DNA of 64,000 nt from Capitulum mitella (lineage: Eukaryota; Arthropoda; Thecostraca; Pollicipedomorpha; Pollicipedidae). Position numbers and translations under genes: made by a program. Every line of letters begins with the position of its first letter. Position 1 is the first letter of the stretch. This document shows positions 35,333 to 47,336 of the stretch, piece by piece. The notes beneath the pieces were generated by a model. The model was given only the letters and a program-made list of their open reading frames with translations. It ran no database searches and was not told where the DNA came from. The DNA is taken from the NCBI GenBank assembly GCA_030062745.1, contig CP099843.1:2109001-2173000 (forward strand), in the 5' to 3' direction.

Positions 35333-36472
35333 GTGGATTTGACTGCAACGCACGACAATCGGTTTGCCGTAATGTGGACCACATCTTTATAAAAAGAAGT
35401 CTCGAAAATCATGTAGGAGTGGGTACATGGAAGGAGAGGGTCAAAAACACCAGGAAGGATGATATTTTTTACTTGCTGTAACTCCCATGTTTATTGACCG
35501 ATTTTGATGTAATTGGCATAAGTTGAGGGTTAATCGATGGGACTTACCTTTTGCCTATATATTTAGAGTTTTGAGGAAAGTTGCAGGTGTTCGTAGGAAT
35601 CGGAAAATGGGGACATGTTTTTTTCAAACTGAATTAACATGAAAAATTGAGAACATTTGTTAAGGTCGTACAAATCATTCTTCGATTTATAAATACAAAT
35701 CGTATTACACTGCTAGTAAAATGTGGGAAAAGGCGGCACCAGGGGGGGGGTAAAAAGAGGGGAGGAAACTGTCACGGTCGCATGTTCATTAGGACAACTT
35801 GCGCCCTTTGGCCTCAGATGACTTCAAATGACCTCAAAGTCAACGGAATAACCATAGTATGATTTCATTGTGCCTGAAAACGTTTCCAGTCATGTAAACG
35901 GACTACATTTCTAAAGCTCCTTTTTATGACGGTCGTGATATATGGTGCGCGTGCGGACATTTTAGGTCATAGCTCCTTAACTCAACATGAAATCGACCTG
36001 AAGTTTGAAACGCAAGTAAAGAGCGCTTTTCTTGGCTGCATCTTTCCAGGTTTTTGTTAAGTAAATTAACTCCAAAATATTCTTATAAAACCAAAACTAG
36101 CCTTTGACCTTAACCTGACCTTGTCATATAGCTTCAGGGCAAACAAAATATTTTTTTTTTATGTTAGCCCAATTGTTTACCTTTGCACTCATATAACGTT
36201 TTATGTTCTGTCTCAAAACTTTATTTTGACAGTCATTTTCCTTTGACCTTCTTTGTCAAAAATGGCCTGGGACGCTTCCCAAAAACGTGGCTTGGCTCCG
36301 TTCCTAGGCAAATTAAAACTATTAAAATTGGACTTAACACGTAGAAAGAATTAATGGAACAAGTGACAAAGTTTTGTCAAGCTGTTTTAAAAACTATGGG
36401 AATCGGGAGCAAAAAACCGAAGGGTGGCTTTAAGGCCCCTCCCCTCCCCTTCCCCCACGAGAATAGGGTTAA
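35333..36472 (+). mobile_element. TTAA-type non-autonomous element, family B, 5'-truncated copy
   Basis: Aligns to the B copies from their CGGCAATCGATTTGCCGT region onward. The shared order is: TTTATAAAAAGAA; the ACTCC..TTTAT(G)GACCGATTT block; GTCACGGTCGCA; AGGTCATAGCTCC; TGACCTTaACCTGACCTTG; TGGGACGCTTCCC. It ends at GAGAATAGGG then TTAA (36469-36472). The first 100 or so bases with the left TTAACCC end are missing. Confidence 0.7.
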
Positions 36473-38284
36473 CTGTTGCCTGCCTTTTTCTTGGGCATTA
36501 TGAGTGGACTGGCATCAAGTGCAAGTCAATAAAAGCGCCCTGTGTAGCAACAAGTTAAAAAGCGACAGAGGAGATGCCTTTCCAAAATGACGTTAGGGTT
36601 TCATAACCCGCTAGTTAACTGCTGGGGACTCACTTTTGCCTCTCCTCTTTGGTTTTTCCGGCATAACTTTCGAACGACACACAACGGCATCCATGAATTT
36701 TCATTACGCGTACCTGAACACGCCTTTACGCAAGAAACAGTTTTAGCAAAAAACAGGTCAGGTCATATGACGTCATAAACTCAATCATAAACGCGGTTTT
36801 TTGTCCTTTCCTTTCGACATGGCCTGGATAAAACTCATCAGGAATGACACAAATGCCAAGTGTTAGGTGGCGTTATAAGCGACCTGAAGTGAGGTCAACG
36901 TCAGTCAGCTGCTGGCTTTCCACAGGGTGGACAGATTCCGCTACAGCGACAAAAGTGTTGAAGATACAAAGAAAAAATGCCAGGCCTGGGCCTCTCGTGA
37001 AATTCCACACCAGAAGTCTATTTAAGGTCAAAAGCCAGGTCATAACTTGATCTGACCTGATGAACTAGGTCGATCTCGGACTACGTCTCACAAAATATTG
37101 TTCGTCGTCCAAAATGAGGTCATCTGATGATGCATAAGTCAGTTCCAACTGTCGTTGATTTGGTAATGTGCTTCTGAAGCTGTCAGCAAAATGGCTGCCA
37201 CTCTTAGGGATTTGACATGACGTTTGATGTTATCGGTGACCTTGATAAGAAATCATAGGAAGCTTTTATATTTCATGAATCCTCATGTCCTACAGAAGAT
37301 GGATTTTGTCCTGAACAGAAAGTCTCCCTGAAGGATCTAATACGTTGTTTAGCTTTTTCATTCAAACAGAAGTTCTTCCTACTAGCATTGTCATATTTCC
37401 TTCGTCTTGGTAAATGTGTCTTTATCAGCTAAGCATCTGAAATCAGCATCATAAACTTTATATTTAAACAGTGTCTTCTTATAAAAGGTTCATGGGAAGG
37501 CACATTTTATCTAGCCTGGCAGAAGTCTGGCTAGCAGAGCAAGTCTAGCTTATCAGAAGCTTGATGAGCTTCGATGAGCTTGTTCACTATGAATGTTTCA
37601 TCTCAAATATATCTTTATATATTTAAGATTAATATGAAACGCCAAGACATATCAAATATATCTTGGCGTTTCATCTCAAATATTTCACTCGTCATGTAGT
37701 CGCGTCCAAGTGCTGATTATTTTATCTTTCACCAACAAGTTATATCGTGCCGCGAGAATCTTTTTTCAGGTTCACAAGACCTCGTGCAGTCGGTTAAAAC
37801 TTCGTGAGAATCTGTGCGAAAGTGATGTGGATATGAACAATGACTTACGCACATTACCGGATAGTTGCGAAATTATGCAACGTTTTCATTGCAGAATGAG
37901 CCGTTGCGTTGCCACTTACGTAGCCGTGTCATAAAGCCCCTATTTGGACATTGCGTAGGGATCACATGTGCAATATTATGCAACGGAACTATGCCACCTT
38001 CTCCGTTTTGTTGATCATATTTTCCATGTCCCTGCAGTTCTAGGTCAGACCAAGCTTTGCTCTACCTCGGCCCAGGATTCCTGTGTCACTGGCAAAAACT
38101 ATGCTCTTTTGGGGAAGATGTAGAGCTGTGAGATCGGGCGCAACGGGCGCTGGTTGGTGTTGTTGCGTGAGCTGGCTGTGTCGCTAAAACGTTTCTTAAT
38201 TCAGTAAATGACCAAAAGCTGAGCTATAAGATCAACCTCCATCATGTGGAAACCACATAGAATCTGTTTCGGAGGGGTATGTCT
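36473..38284. other. Non-coding repeat-like sequence
   Basis: Contains AGGTCA-rich text (36750-37080) and a hairpin at 37634-37674. No gene recognised. Confidence 0.4.
37634..37674. repeat. 14-bp perfect hairpin in AT-rich repeats
   Basis: ATGAAACGCCAAGA (37634-37647) pairs with TCTTGGCGTTTCAT (37661-37674). The flanking CATCTCAAATAT phrase occurs on both sides (about 37599 and 37672). Confidence 0.8.
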
Positions 38285-38550
38285 TCAAAGTCCGCCAACA
38301 AGTCTGGTTAGCGCTCCCCTATACTGCTCCTTGTTTTCCAGCAGTTGTTCTGTCATTTTGGTTGTGGAGCCAGAAGGATTAATGAAGCCTTTCCTGTCGA
38401 AAGCACACCACGCAGTAACGTGAGAAATGTGCATCAGGTTCTGGATATTTTCATCATTTCGATTTATGCCCCGGTACCCATAATTCTCAGCGCTAACCCG
38501 CACATCCGGACAGAGACCGGCTTCGCTGCAGAACCACTCTTGATAGACGA
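38285..38550 (-). pseudogene. Mariner-like transposase fragment
   Basis: On the minus strand from about 38550, the translation reads W-F-C-S-E-A (the usual form is WFSDEA, so the first catalytic Asp is lost). V-R-V-S-A-E-N, then E-N-I-Q, the diagnostic block HISHVTAWCAF, and N-P-S-G-S-T-T-K-M follow. The last two match the H..KVTVWCA and E..GSTVTVT blocks of mariner-like enzymes in arthropods. Neither the DNA-binding part nor the later catalytic residues could be found next to it, so it is an isolated relic, distinct in sequence from the copy at 29.7-30.8 kb. Confidence 0.65.
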
Positions 38551-39900
38551 GAAAACGATGCCTGGTTCATTTTTCATTTAGAGGTACAACTTACCTTTTC
38601 TGTAAAGGTTTAACTAATCCTTTTCTACACGTCGTAAGGGTTAAGCTTCTGTACGATAGGTATTTTTCATGACTCCTAACCTCTCTCATATTTCAGGATT
38701 CTTGGCACTGGTGACTATCAAATCCCAGCTCCTTGCGCGAGGTCCTCGTGGGTCTCCGGCTGCACTAGACCCTTCGTCTGTCCGAAAATCTCTAACGACA
38801 GAAAGAATGCTTTCCATCCATTGTTCTACTGACTCGAGTGTTAATGGCGCCCGCTTCTCTCACATACTAGCTGCAGAGTTCGAGCAATAATGTGCTGTAG
38901 CAACCCGTCGACCTTTGAAACTCCAACGGGGTTTATATTGGATGGCATTGACGCATTTTGTCATCCTATGAAAGTGCGTCATCGCTACTTGTTCTTCTGG
39001 CGGCAAGGAGATATTTTTGGCACCGCGAGATCCCTTCCTAAATAGCCTATAATGGCGACTCTCAACAAATACTGTTGTCATACAGAACGTTGGCAACCAC
39101 CTCGCGACGTTGCCAAAATTTTCTCCACTCCTGGCTTCTCTGTTCTTCTTCCCCATTCGGCTTCTTTTCTCGTTAACAAAGCGCGACACAGCTGGTGAGT
39201 AAGCAGTTTTGCAATCACCGTCCGCGTGTGGTAAGTCGAAGCTGACAGTCGCCAGCCTGTGCTACTTCTAAGCCATGCTGGACCGTACACAGCCGATGCC
39301 GAATAGTCAGGCAGACCGCCAAGTTCAGTAGTTGCTTAAAGACGCGCGGCAAGAATAATCTATTCATGTGTATGGAAAGCAAAACATCTTTCGGATTCGG
39401 CAAGCATACCAGGTGGTCCCAATAACGGGCCGATGGAACAGACTATTTTACTTTTCATGCACAACTTTGATCCAAACGTGTTGCTGGGGTCACTTTCGAG
39501 TCCATGCTAAGCAGAGCTAAAAGCAGAGACCGTTGCAAGAACGATGAATCTTCGCGTCGGATTGCGCAATTTCAAGGTTTCGACACGCTGAGACTTGGCT
39601 TAGGCGTGACAGACGTCAGTTTCGCCGCCCAAGCTCATGACGCATTCTTTCAGTATCTTCTTAGTAGCACAACTTTGATTTCCGCGTGGATACAAACATA
39701 ATTGATCTGAGGTTGTGCTTCCACCTTTCGTTAACTGTCAGGGCGCCTCTTGACCTGTGACCTGGGGTCCGTTCAAGCTTTATATCGAATTTTTGGCCTC
39801 ATAACGGGATATCATTAACCAGTTTTCAGTTTCGGATTATTTATCGGTAGCAATGCGAGCTTCAGAACCTCTAATATTTATATGATAAGAACTTACTTTC
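38551..39900. other. No recognised gene
   Basis: A 109-codon minus frame (38860-39189) and others were inspected; no domain seen. Confidence 0.4.
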
Positions 39901-39929
39901 CAATGATGACCAAGACCCATTTAACCTGA

Positions 39930-40640
39930 TCTGACCTTTTGAAATGTTATGTTTGTTCACGACACGAGCACACTTTGTATGGCCACAAATAATAACTACA
40001 CCCATGCTTCTTTAAGTTGGGGGTACCGAATGGCCTCGAAGTTGGTGCGTCCCTAAGCCTCAATAATACAAAAAATCAACCATGCCTCCTTTGTGTGCAG
40101 TCTGCACTGTCCAGATCTCTTATTTTTAGCTGCGAAAAAAATGATTGCCATCGCAAAAATAACTTCCCACCAAGTATTGGTCTGTTACATTGCTGCCATG
40201 CCCACCACACGGCATCTGTATGACCCGTGAAAAATGCTTTGAGGAAATGATTTCACGATGTTGAAGAAATTTTACATGAACCAATGGGTTAAGATTTTTT
40301 GCCATGTCGTCTCTAATCAATGTTGCTGTGGCAGATGGTTCGACAGACACCAGAAACACCTAACGCATAGGTGACAATACCCTGACCCAGGGTTGACATT
40401 GTCGGACCTTAACCTGCCATTGACGGGGGTGTTTAGCCCACTGTGGCGCATATCTTAGATTTTTCCCAAACGAATACACACAGCGTCCTAAAACTTTCGG
40501 TAACTTTTTTACACAGTCGTACACATAGCAACAAAAATTGGGAACAAGGCCTTCTTGGGTCACGTCGTAATAACGTCATAAAGACGACCATGTTTTGCGA
40601 TTCGACGTTTTATTTCACTCCACCTCCTCATCGTCAGTGC
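39930..40640 (+). repeat. Interspersed repeat family E, copy 1
   Basis: Diverged but collinear with about 56090-56640. Shared order: ATGTTTGTT..CGA..CGA..CACACTTT.T.TGGCCACA; CTGTGCAGT.TG.ACTG; the CACCAA.TAT..GT.TG..ACATT.C.GCC.TGCCC block; GTGAAAAATGCTTTG.GG; TTT.A.GATGT.GAAG; and then AAGACGAC. No coding potential recognised. Confidence 0.55.
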
Positions 40641-40695
40641 TTTTACAGTGCATGGTGACTGTGGCTTGCATTGCATATCAGCATGACCTGAGAGT

Positions 40696-41946
40696 TTAAC
40701 CCGCGCACGACCATCGGTCAGTTTCGATCATGCGCGACGGGGAAGGGGGCAGTTGGCCGCCCTCCGCCTCTAACTCACTAACGGTTGGTCGCACGATAAA
40801 AATAAGCATACCGTTGGAAAGCTTGTTACAAGTATAGCTCGAAACTGGCCTCATTTTTAGTTTTAGATAATATGTAAGCAATTTACGCCCTACATATGTT
40901 TTCTCATAGCCGACTGCATGAGACTGAGAAACGGCCTGAATCTCAAGGGCTGTGACTAGTGACGCATAGTTAAAGGCACCAGGGCACAAGTATAGGTCCG
41001 CAAATGCCGATACACATCTAATTTTTCAGATTTGTTCAATATATACGCCAAAACGTTGAGTTAAAGACACACCAATTTTCGCGCCGGCCGTCAGTGTGCG
41101 GCGCAGCCGTATGCAGTAAGAAATTGACGGTAACTAATTTTAGCGTTCCTTTGTTTTCGCGAGAAAAGCCTATCCATGTAAATTTTATTAATCTTAGTAG
41201 TTCTTGTGATGGTTTTTCATGCTTAAATTTTGGAAAAATTCATTAGTTACCAATCTACAAAACTGGCGGAGCTTTATTCGCGAGAGCCTGTTTATTTCCA
41301 AAATATGCAATTTTTCGAACTTTTTGAGGTTCCTGGCATTACTTACGTCTGTGCAAGCCGGTTCTGCCAATTTCTACCCATTCTGAGTAATTCATAGCTG
41401 GTTTTGACGGTGGTACATTTTTGCTCACTACAGTTATTCGTGACCTGACCTCAGGTCAATGGCTGGAAGTCATTGATACTTTGCCCAATGACGGTAACTA
41501 GATATCTGTTTGACTCCACACTAAAAATGTTATGAAATATTCCGTCAATTTCCGAAAAAAACGACGACATGTTTTAAAAATGGGCTTGACCTTAGATCAA
41601 TGACCCGGAAAATTCCGAAAAAAATGCGCGGGTTAAACTCTGCCGAGATGGCATATTTATTGCATCTATCAAGATCACTAATTCCTCAAAGTATTATCGT
41701 GATATCTTGTTTTCCGAGAAAGTTACACAGGGCGCTAAACTTTTTTGGACATAGGTCTGTTTGACCTGACCTAGGTCAAGTACCTGACCTGACCTGAGCT
41801 CAACACTTTCACACAAGGTGTAAAATTGATGAAGCAAAAGGTACACAAAGTTTCGTGACTCTGTGTTTGTTCGTTCTCTCGCAGTCCCAGAAAAACCTCA
41901 GGAAGGAGCTGTCAACTGCCCCCCCCCCCAGTCGGGGACGGGTTAA
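40696..41946 (+). mobile_element. TTAA-type non-autonomous element, family A, copy 2
   Basis: The left TTAA (40696-40699) is followed by CCCGCGC. The right end is GGGGACGGG then TTAA (41943-41946). The body aligns to copy 1 at 16025-17186 in opposite orientation. The right TTAA is shared with the neighbouring family B element. A 16-bp perfect inverted repeat links the left end (40691-40706) with an internal site (41626-41641). No transposase. Confidence 0.75.
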
Positions 41947-43154
41947 CCCTATTCCCGGAGGGCTACACGGAATGGTCGATTCCCGGCAGGGGGGGGGCGG
42001 ATTCGGCCCCCCCCTGAGATCTCGAGAACTACTTGTCCGATTTCATCGTAACAAACGGCAATCGATTTGCCGTGACGTGAACTACACTTTTATAAAAAGA
42101 AATTTTCAAAATTTTGAAATGTGCGGATACAGGGGGGCAAAAATGTCAAAATCGGGGGCACTTTTGGACTTCTTATAACTCCGTTCTTTATGGACCGATT
42201 TCAATGAAACTGGCATGAATCGAGAGATTATGGATAGGGCTTTTACCGTGGGTCTGCAAATCTGAAATTTCTGAAATGGGCGTTCACAGGGTTTCAAAAA
42301 TAGGAGGATTAGTTTTCTAACAACTGAATGAACAAAAGAGGCAAAAACACCCTTTTTTGGCTTCTGCTAGTCATGCTATGCTAAAGAAATACAAATCGCA
42401 TTACAATGTTTGTATAATGTTAGCATAGGCGGTGCCAGGGACATGAAAAGGGGGAAACTGTCATGGTCACACGTTCTTCGGATCAACTGGTGACCTTTGA
42501 CCTGAAATGACCTTCAGTGACCTTGGGGTCGCTTGCAATGATCTCGTGTGCATTTAATATTATCTGCAAACTTTTTCAATCATTTGAATTCACTCTATTT
42601 CAAAAATTTCATTTTATGGCCATTGCGATATAGGGTACGCCCACTGATATTTTAGGTCATAGCTCCGTGACCCGACCTGATATCAAGCTGAAACCTGGTA
42701 CACAAGTAGAGGGCACCCTTCTACGTCATCTGTATCCCGGGTTTGGCATTTGAAAAAACGGCGCCGAAAGTATTGCAAAAAAACAAATTTTGACTTTTGA
42801 CCTTGACCTGGCCTTGTAAAGTGACCTTACATGAGCCAAATTACATCTGCACATTGCCCAACTATTTAGGTATACATCCATTTCAAGTTTTAAGTTCTAT
42901 CTTAAAAACTCTGTTTTTGGCAGACATTTTCCTTTTACCCTGAACATGGCCAAAAATGGCCTGAGGTGCCTCCCAAAAACGTTACCTGGCTCCGCCCCTG
43001 AGCAAAATTAAATTTTGAAATTTTGACACAGCACGTAGAAAGAATAGCTAGGAAAAGTGACCAAGTTTCGTGAAGCTGCGTTAAAAAGCTTGGAATTGGC
43101 AAGCAAAAAACCCGAGGGGGGCGGATTCAGCCCCCCTGCCGAGAATAGGGTTAA
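41943..43154 (+). mobile_element. TTAA-type non-autonomous element, family B, copy 1 (complete)
   Basis: TTAA (41943-41946) is followed by CCCTATTCCCGG. The end reads CCGAGAATAGGG then TTAA (43151-43154). Terminal inverted repeats are about 12-16 bp, the body is 1204 bp, and subterminal G/C runs (GGCGGATTCGGCCCCCC) occur at both ends. CCCTA..TAGGG at TTAA is the pattern of piggyBac-superfamily ends. No open frame resembles a transposase, so mobility must have come from elsewhere. Confidence 0.8.
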
Positions 43155-44100
43155 TATGTATCTCCTCTGACCTCATGCTAGGTCATCCTAGGTCAAATAC
43201 GTATTTTTTGTTTTCTGGTTCCAATGAGAATACATATTAGAAAACAAGGCGAATTAGCTGATTTTTGGACACGGCCAAATAGACTGTCGAATTTTCTTGC
43301 AACAAATCGCACGTTCAACTTACTCACCAGTTTCTCGCAACATTGCAGTATTTTTTAATAGTTTGACCTTAGGTGGTTTTACACAGATTTACGCCTAGCG
43401 AGTAAGTTGGTGGCGTCTGTTTGACTATCTAGATGACAGGTGTGGAGATATCAGCCTTTGTAATGCTGCGCAACATTCCGTGGAAACGCGAAACATGGGA
43501 CAAACTGACTTGTAGGGTCATCCAGAGATGTCAGATGGAGGTCACAAGTGTGACCGTAATATTCCAAATTTAGTACTTTAAATGTTGGAACGCTGCATGT
43601 GCACAATAACTTGGAGCCATCTCAAGTCCTTTTTCTGTGCCCAAGGTTCCTTCAAGGTATCGTTTTTTAGAATCTCCGTCTCAAACGGGCCAGAAAGCAC
43701 GCATTGCACGCTACACCGGAGGTCAATTTTTGCCCGACCCATCACCCTGATCTTTTATGACATTGGGTCAGGTGGCACGTAGAATGAGAGATCGAGTTGC
43801 CAAAAAAATACTGCCACGCAAACTTCAGTCACGGCCTGCTTTCATTCTAGTTAGGCGACGCTGGAGAAAATGGTCACTTTGGTTTGATCTGTGACGTCAG
43901 TGACACAGAGGTAAAAACATGCACATGTCACAGGGCCGCAAGGTTCGCCGCTATCGATTGGCATTTGAATTAATCGAACGACGTGGTTGGCTCTCGAGAT
44001 AAACAGACGGGGGGCCCCGTTCAACCACCCCCTTCCTTCCCCCTTGCCATCGTACACCTCCAAATGTTTTCAACCTTAAAAAAAAGGTCTTAAGGGGCGA
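43155..44100. other. Unassigned repeat-like sequence
   Basis: Contains AGGTCA half-sites and, at about 43990-44055, a G-run/C-run border (GACGGGGGGCCCCGTTCAACC) similar in style to family A ends. Boundaries could not be found. The LINE below appears truncated near 44100. Confidence 0.4.
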
Positions 44101-45257
44101 GATAAACAATCTGATAGGGGGCAGAAATCCCTTATTATCCCATTTTCTTATGATTGCATCTTTAGATTTTGCGTGGTCGGAAAACCAAATTATTTCGGGG
44201 AGTATTTTCTCAACTGACGGGGAATAATTACGAACAAATGAGTTCAAAGCCTGTAATATGTCACGCCAGCACGAATTCTGCGTTTGGTTAATGACTTTTT
44301 TAAGCTCAGTGCCTCCAAAACATGAAATAGTTTGGATTTCTCCCAGTTCTAAATCCTCCTTGTTCGCTCATGCAGCATCAGAGAACATCAGCCTTTCCAG
44401 ACGTAGCAGGTCCATGCTATTAACAAACGCTTTCACATCAACCTTCACCAGCCACCATTAAAGTAGTTCTCCGCTGACTTAATCCTTCTGACGAGATCTC
44501 GTTTGTTTTCCCCATACGAAACGAAACAAAATTTGTTCTATTTCCTTCAGGGTTGATAGAGATGGATTTGGAGGCGCTATAACCAAGTACACTAATTTCA
44601 GCGTAAGGAGGGGGTTTTATGACTGCGATTTTTCCCAGTGCAGTTATAATTTCGGCTGAATATTTTACGTGTGACGTTTTCGTTATTGTTCGAAAAATTA
44701 TACCTAATGCATTCATTTCCTCCACCCACCTTATACCATTGCCGTTTTCAAAATTGTTTCTATCCGTTCTGCCGATTGGTATGCACGATATCTTTTCTGT
44801 ACTTAGCCTTAAGCTGGACATTTCAGAAAACTGTTTTAGTTCCTCTATTGCGCCATGGAAGGAGCCAGGTGTGCTGACCAGGAATAGGATAGTGTCATCG
44901 GCGTATTGTGAAATTGGAACCTGTATTTCATTTACCAGTTTTACACCACTTATGTTTTCCGAATGCATGATTTGGGTTGCAAGCAGATTAATCACAACGT
45001 TAAAGAAATAACCGAACCGGAGTCTCCTTGATGCTTACCACGTTTCAGATGAGCTTTTCACCTAAGAAACCATTAATGACGATCCTTGTAAAATTATTGC
45101 TGTTTAAATACATGACCTCTGTTCAATTCCTTGGATATGGACCAAAATTTTGGCATTGAAGAACTTTACAAAGACATTCCCACGAAACTGAATCGAACCG
45201 GGCTTCAAAATCGGCCGACATTATTAACCCAGATCTTGCGATTATTTATGACATTAT
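44100..45257 (-). pseudogene. L1/Tx1-like LINE ORF2, downstream part (reverse transcriptase palm to C-terminus)
   Basis: Reading down the minus strand from 45257, ADFEARFDSVSWE (about 45205-45165) is the RT A-box with the catalytic Asp, followed by a V-I-N-G-F strand (about 45085). ISQYADDTILFL (YADDT at 44891-44905) is the C-box with the catalytic Asp pair. The chain then runs through L-S-T-E-K and G-I-I-F (thumb). After frameshifts, W-R-D-I-L-Q-A-L-N-S-F and W-D-N-K-G-F (about 44260-44125) match the C-terminal part of L1/Tx1 ORF2. Stops and frame changes near 45110 and 45030, and loss of the GxxQGD box, show it is dead. The family B element at 45258-46425 separates it from its upstream half. 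Confidence 0.8.
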
Positions 45258-46425
45258 TTAATCCCATCCCGGAGGCTAGATGGTACAGCCGATTTTCGGC
45301 GCGGGGCCGATTTGCCCATCCTCCCGAGATCTCGAGAATTACACATCCAATTTCATCGCAACAAACGGCAGCCAATTTGCCATGGCGTAAACTGCATTTT
45401 TATGGGAAAAAGTTTCCGAAATTTTGAAAGGGGGCGCAGGGGAAGTCCAAATGGGTAATATTCTGAACTATTTGTAGTTCTGCTGTTTATGGGCCAATTT
45501 TGATGAAGCTGGCATAAATCGAGAGCTTATAAATAGGACTTTTACCATTGATGCATACATTTGAAGCTTTGGGAAAATTCATGACATTCATAGGGTTTCA
45601 GAAGTGGGAGAATTGTTTTTAAATTAATGAAAAAAATCAAAAGTACTCTTTTTGCTTTTATTAGTTATGGTTATGTTGAATAAGCACGAATCATATTACA
45701 CTGTTTCTATAGTGTAAGCATAGGTGGTGCTGAGAAACATGAAGAAGGGGAACTGCCATAGTCACAACCAACTTACGACCTTTGGCCTTAAACGACCTCC
45801 AATGACGTTATAGTCGCATGGAATGATTTTGAGTGCGTTTCATGTTGTCTGAAAACGTTTCCAGTTATTTGAATTTGCTCTATTTCTAGAATTCCATTTT
45901 TACTGCCACCGTGATATAGGGGAGGCACTCTTACATTTTAGGTCATAGCTCCGTGCCCCGATCTGATATCAACCTGAAACTTCGTACACAAATGGAGGAC
46001 GACCTTCTGCGTCATACATATTCCGAGCTTGCCATTAAAAACAAAATTATTACCATGAAACCGAATTTTGACTTTTAACCCTGACCTGACCTTGTGAAAT
46101 GACCTCAGATTAACAAAATTATATTTGTATGCTTGCCCAACTATTTATCTGTACACCCACATAGTCTTAAACTATTTCTCAAAGCGCCATTTTTGGAGTC
46201 ATTTCTATTCTACCTTTATCAGGGCCAAAAATGGCCTGAGGTTCCTCCCAAGAACGTTGCCTAGCTTCGCCCCTGAGCAAAACAAAATTGCGAAATTTTG
46301 TTAAAGTGCGTAGAAAGAGTAGGTAAGAAAGGTGACCAAGTTTCGTAAAGCTGCGTCAAAACCCTAGAATTTGCAAGCAGAAACCCGAGGGGGGCGGATT
46401 CGGCCCCCGTCGGGAATAGGGTTAA
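45258..46425 (+). mobile_element. TTAA-type non-autonomous element, family B, copy 2, inserted in a LINE
   Basis: Left TTAA (45258-45261) is followed by TCCCATCCCGG, a slightly decayed end. The right end is CGGGAATAGGG then TTAA (46422-46425). The body follows copy 1 in order. The flanks on both sides are consecutive parts of one reverse-transcriptase ORF on the minus strand. Confidence 0.8.
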
Positions 46426-47336
46426 GACGCCGTATATCAACCGTGTGTTATCCCAATGCATCTTTCTTTGATAAAGGCTGTCTGCACCGAATTTTGTAGC
46501 GTATTGATAACCTTTTTTAATCTTGCTGACAGAATCGATGATGTAATTTTGGAATCAACATTGAGTAGTGTTATCGGATGCCACATTTTTACGCCATCAA
46601 AAGATTTGGCAACTTTTGGAATCATTGTGACAAAGCCTTCATTGTCTGATCTGGTCATTTTTGCATTTGAAAGGGGTACGTGAAAGCTCTTTGCAGAAAT
46701 GGGCCGATCGTGTCCCAAGTGTTTGAAAAACCAATGTGTTCCGGCGATTTTCTTCATGTTCCTTAATGCTATGGTTAATTTTTCAAAGCACGGTTGTTCA
46801 TGTAGACCTAAATGATGATTACCCATCTAGACCTTTGCTTTCTCCTGTGTTGAGTTATGTCGCAATTTGCTTTTCTAAGTAAGCTGCAAAAATTGTAGGG
46901 ATTCGTTTCCCTCCGTTATATTCGGTTACTCGTATTTACTCGAGAACTGAACAGAAGATGTTTTTAGGAATAATTTCGGACGTGTTATTACTTCATCGCT
47001 AATTCTAGGCACGGGTAGATATTCGTCTGTCGTATACCTCTTCTGTATTCTAAGAAAATGTTAGGAACTTTTTTCATCTTCCTCATGCCATGACGTTCTA
47101 GAAAGGCCAATCAGATCCTCAGTTTAGATTTCCTTACCTTCTCCAATTCCTCTGAGGTTGAGCACATAGCAAACTCGTTCGTCTCCGACCAGCTATTAAA
47201 AAACTTTATCTGTGGATTGGCTACGTTGGCGACTAGTTTATTTTCTCTTACCCTGCGACGTTTAGTCTGACGCCGAGACAACGCTAATTTTCCATCACGA
47301 ATAATAAGCAACAATGTTTGGTAGAAAAGTTCATCT
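46426..47336 (-). pseudogene. L1/Tx1-like LINE ORF2, upstream part (linker and RT fingers)
   Basis: On the minus strand from 47336, a Lys/Arg-rich linker includes L-E-K-V-R-K-S-K-L (about 47130), and in another frame A-F-L-E-R-H-G-M-R-K-M-K-K-V, the counterpart of the ...GEKPTKYF.LEKR region before the RT domain. G-F-V-T-M-I-P-K (about 46640) and H-P-I-T-L-L-N-V-D-S-K-I (about 46570) are RT block 1, A-F-I-K-E-R is at about 46470, and D-N-T-R-L-I-Y (about 46450, after a frameshift) is block 2. The upstream end is cut by another family B element (47337-48554); the endonuclease domain was not found beyond it. Confidence 0.75.
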
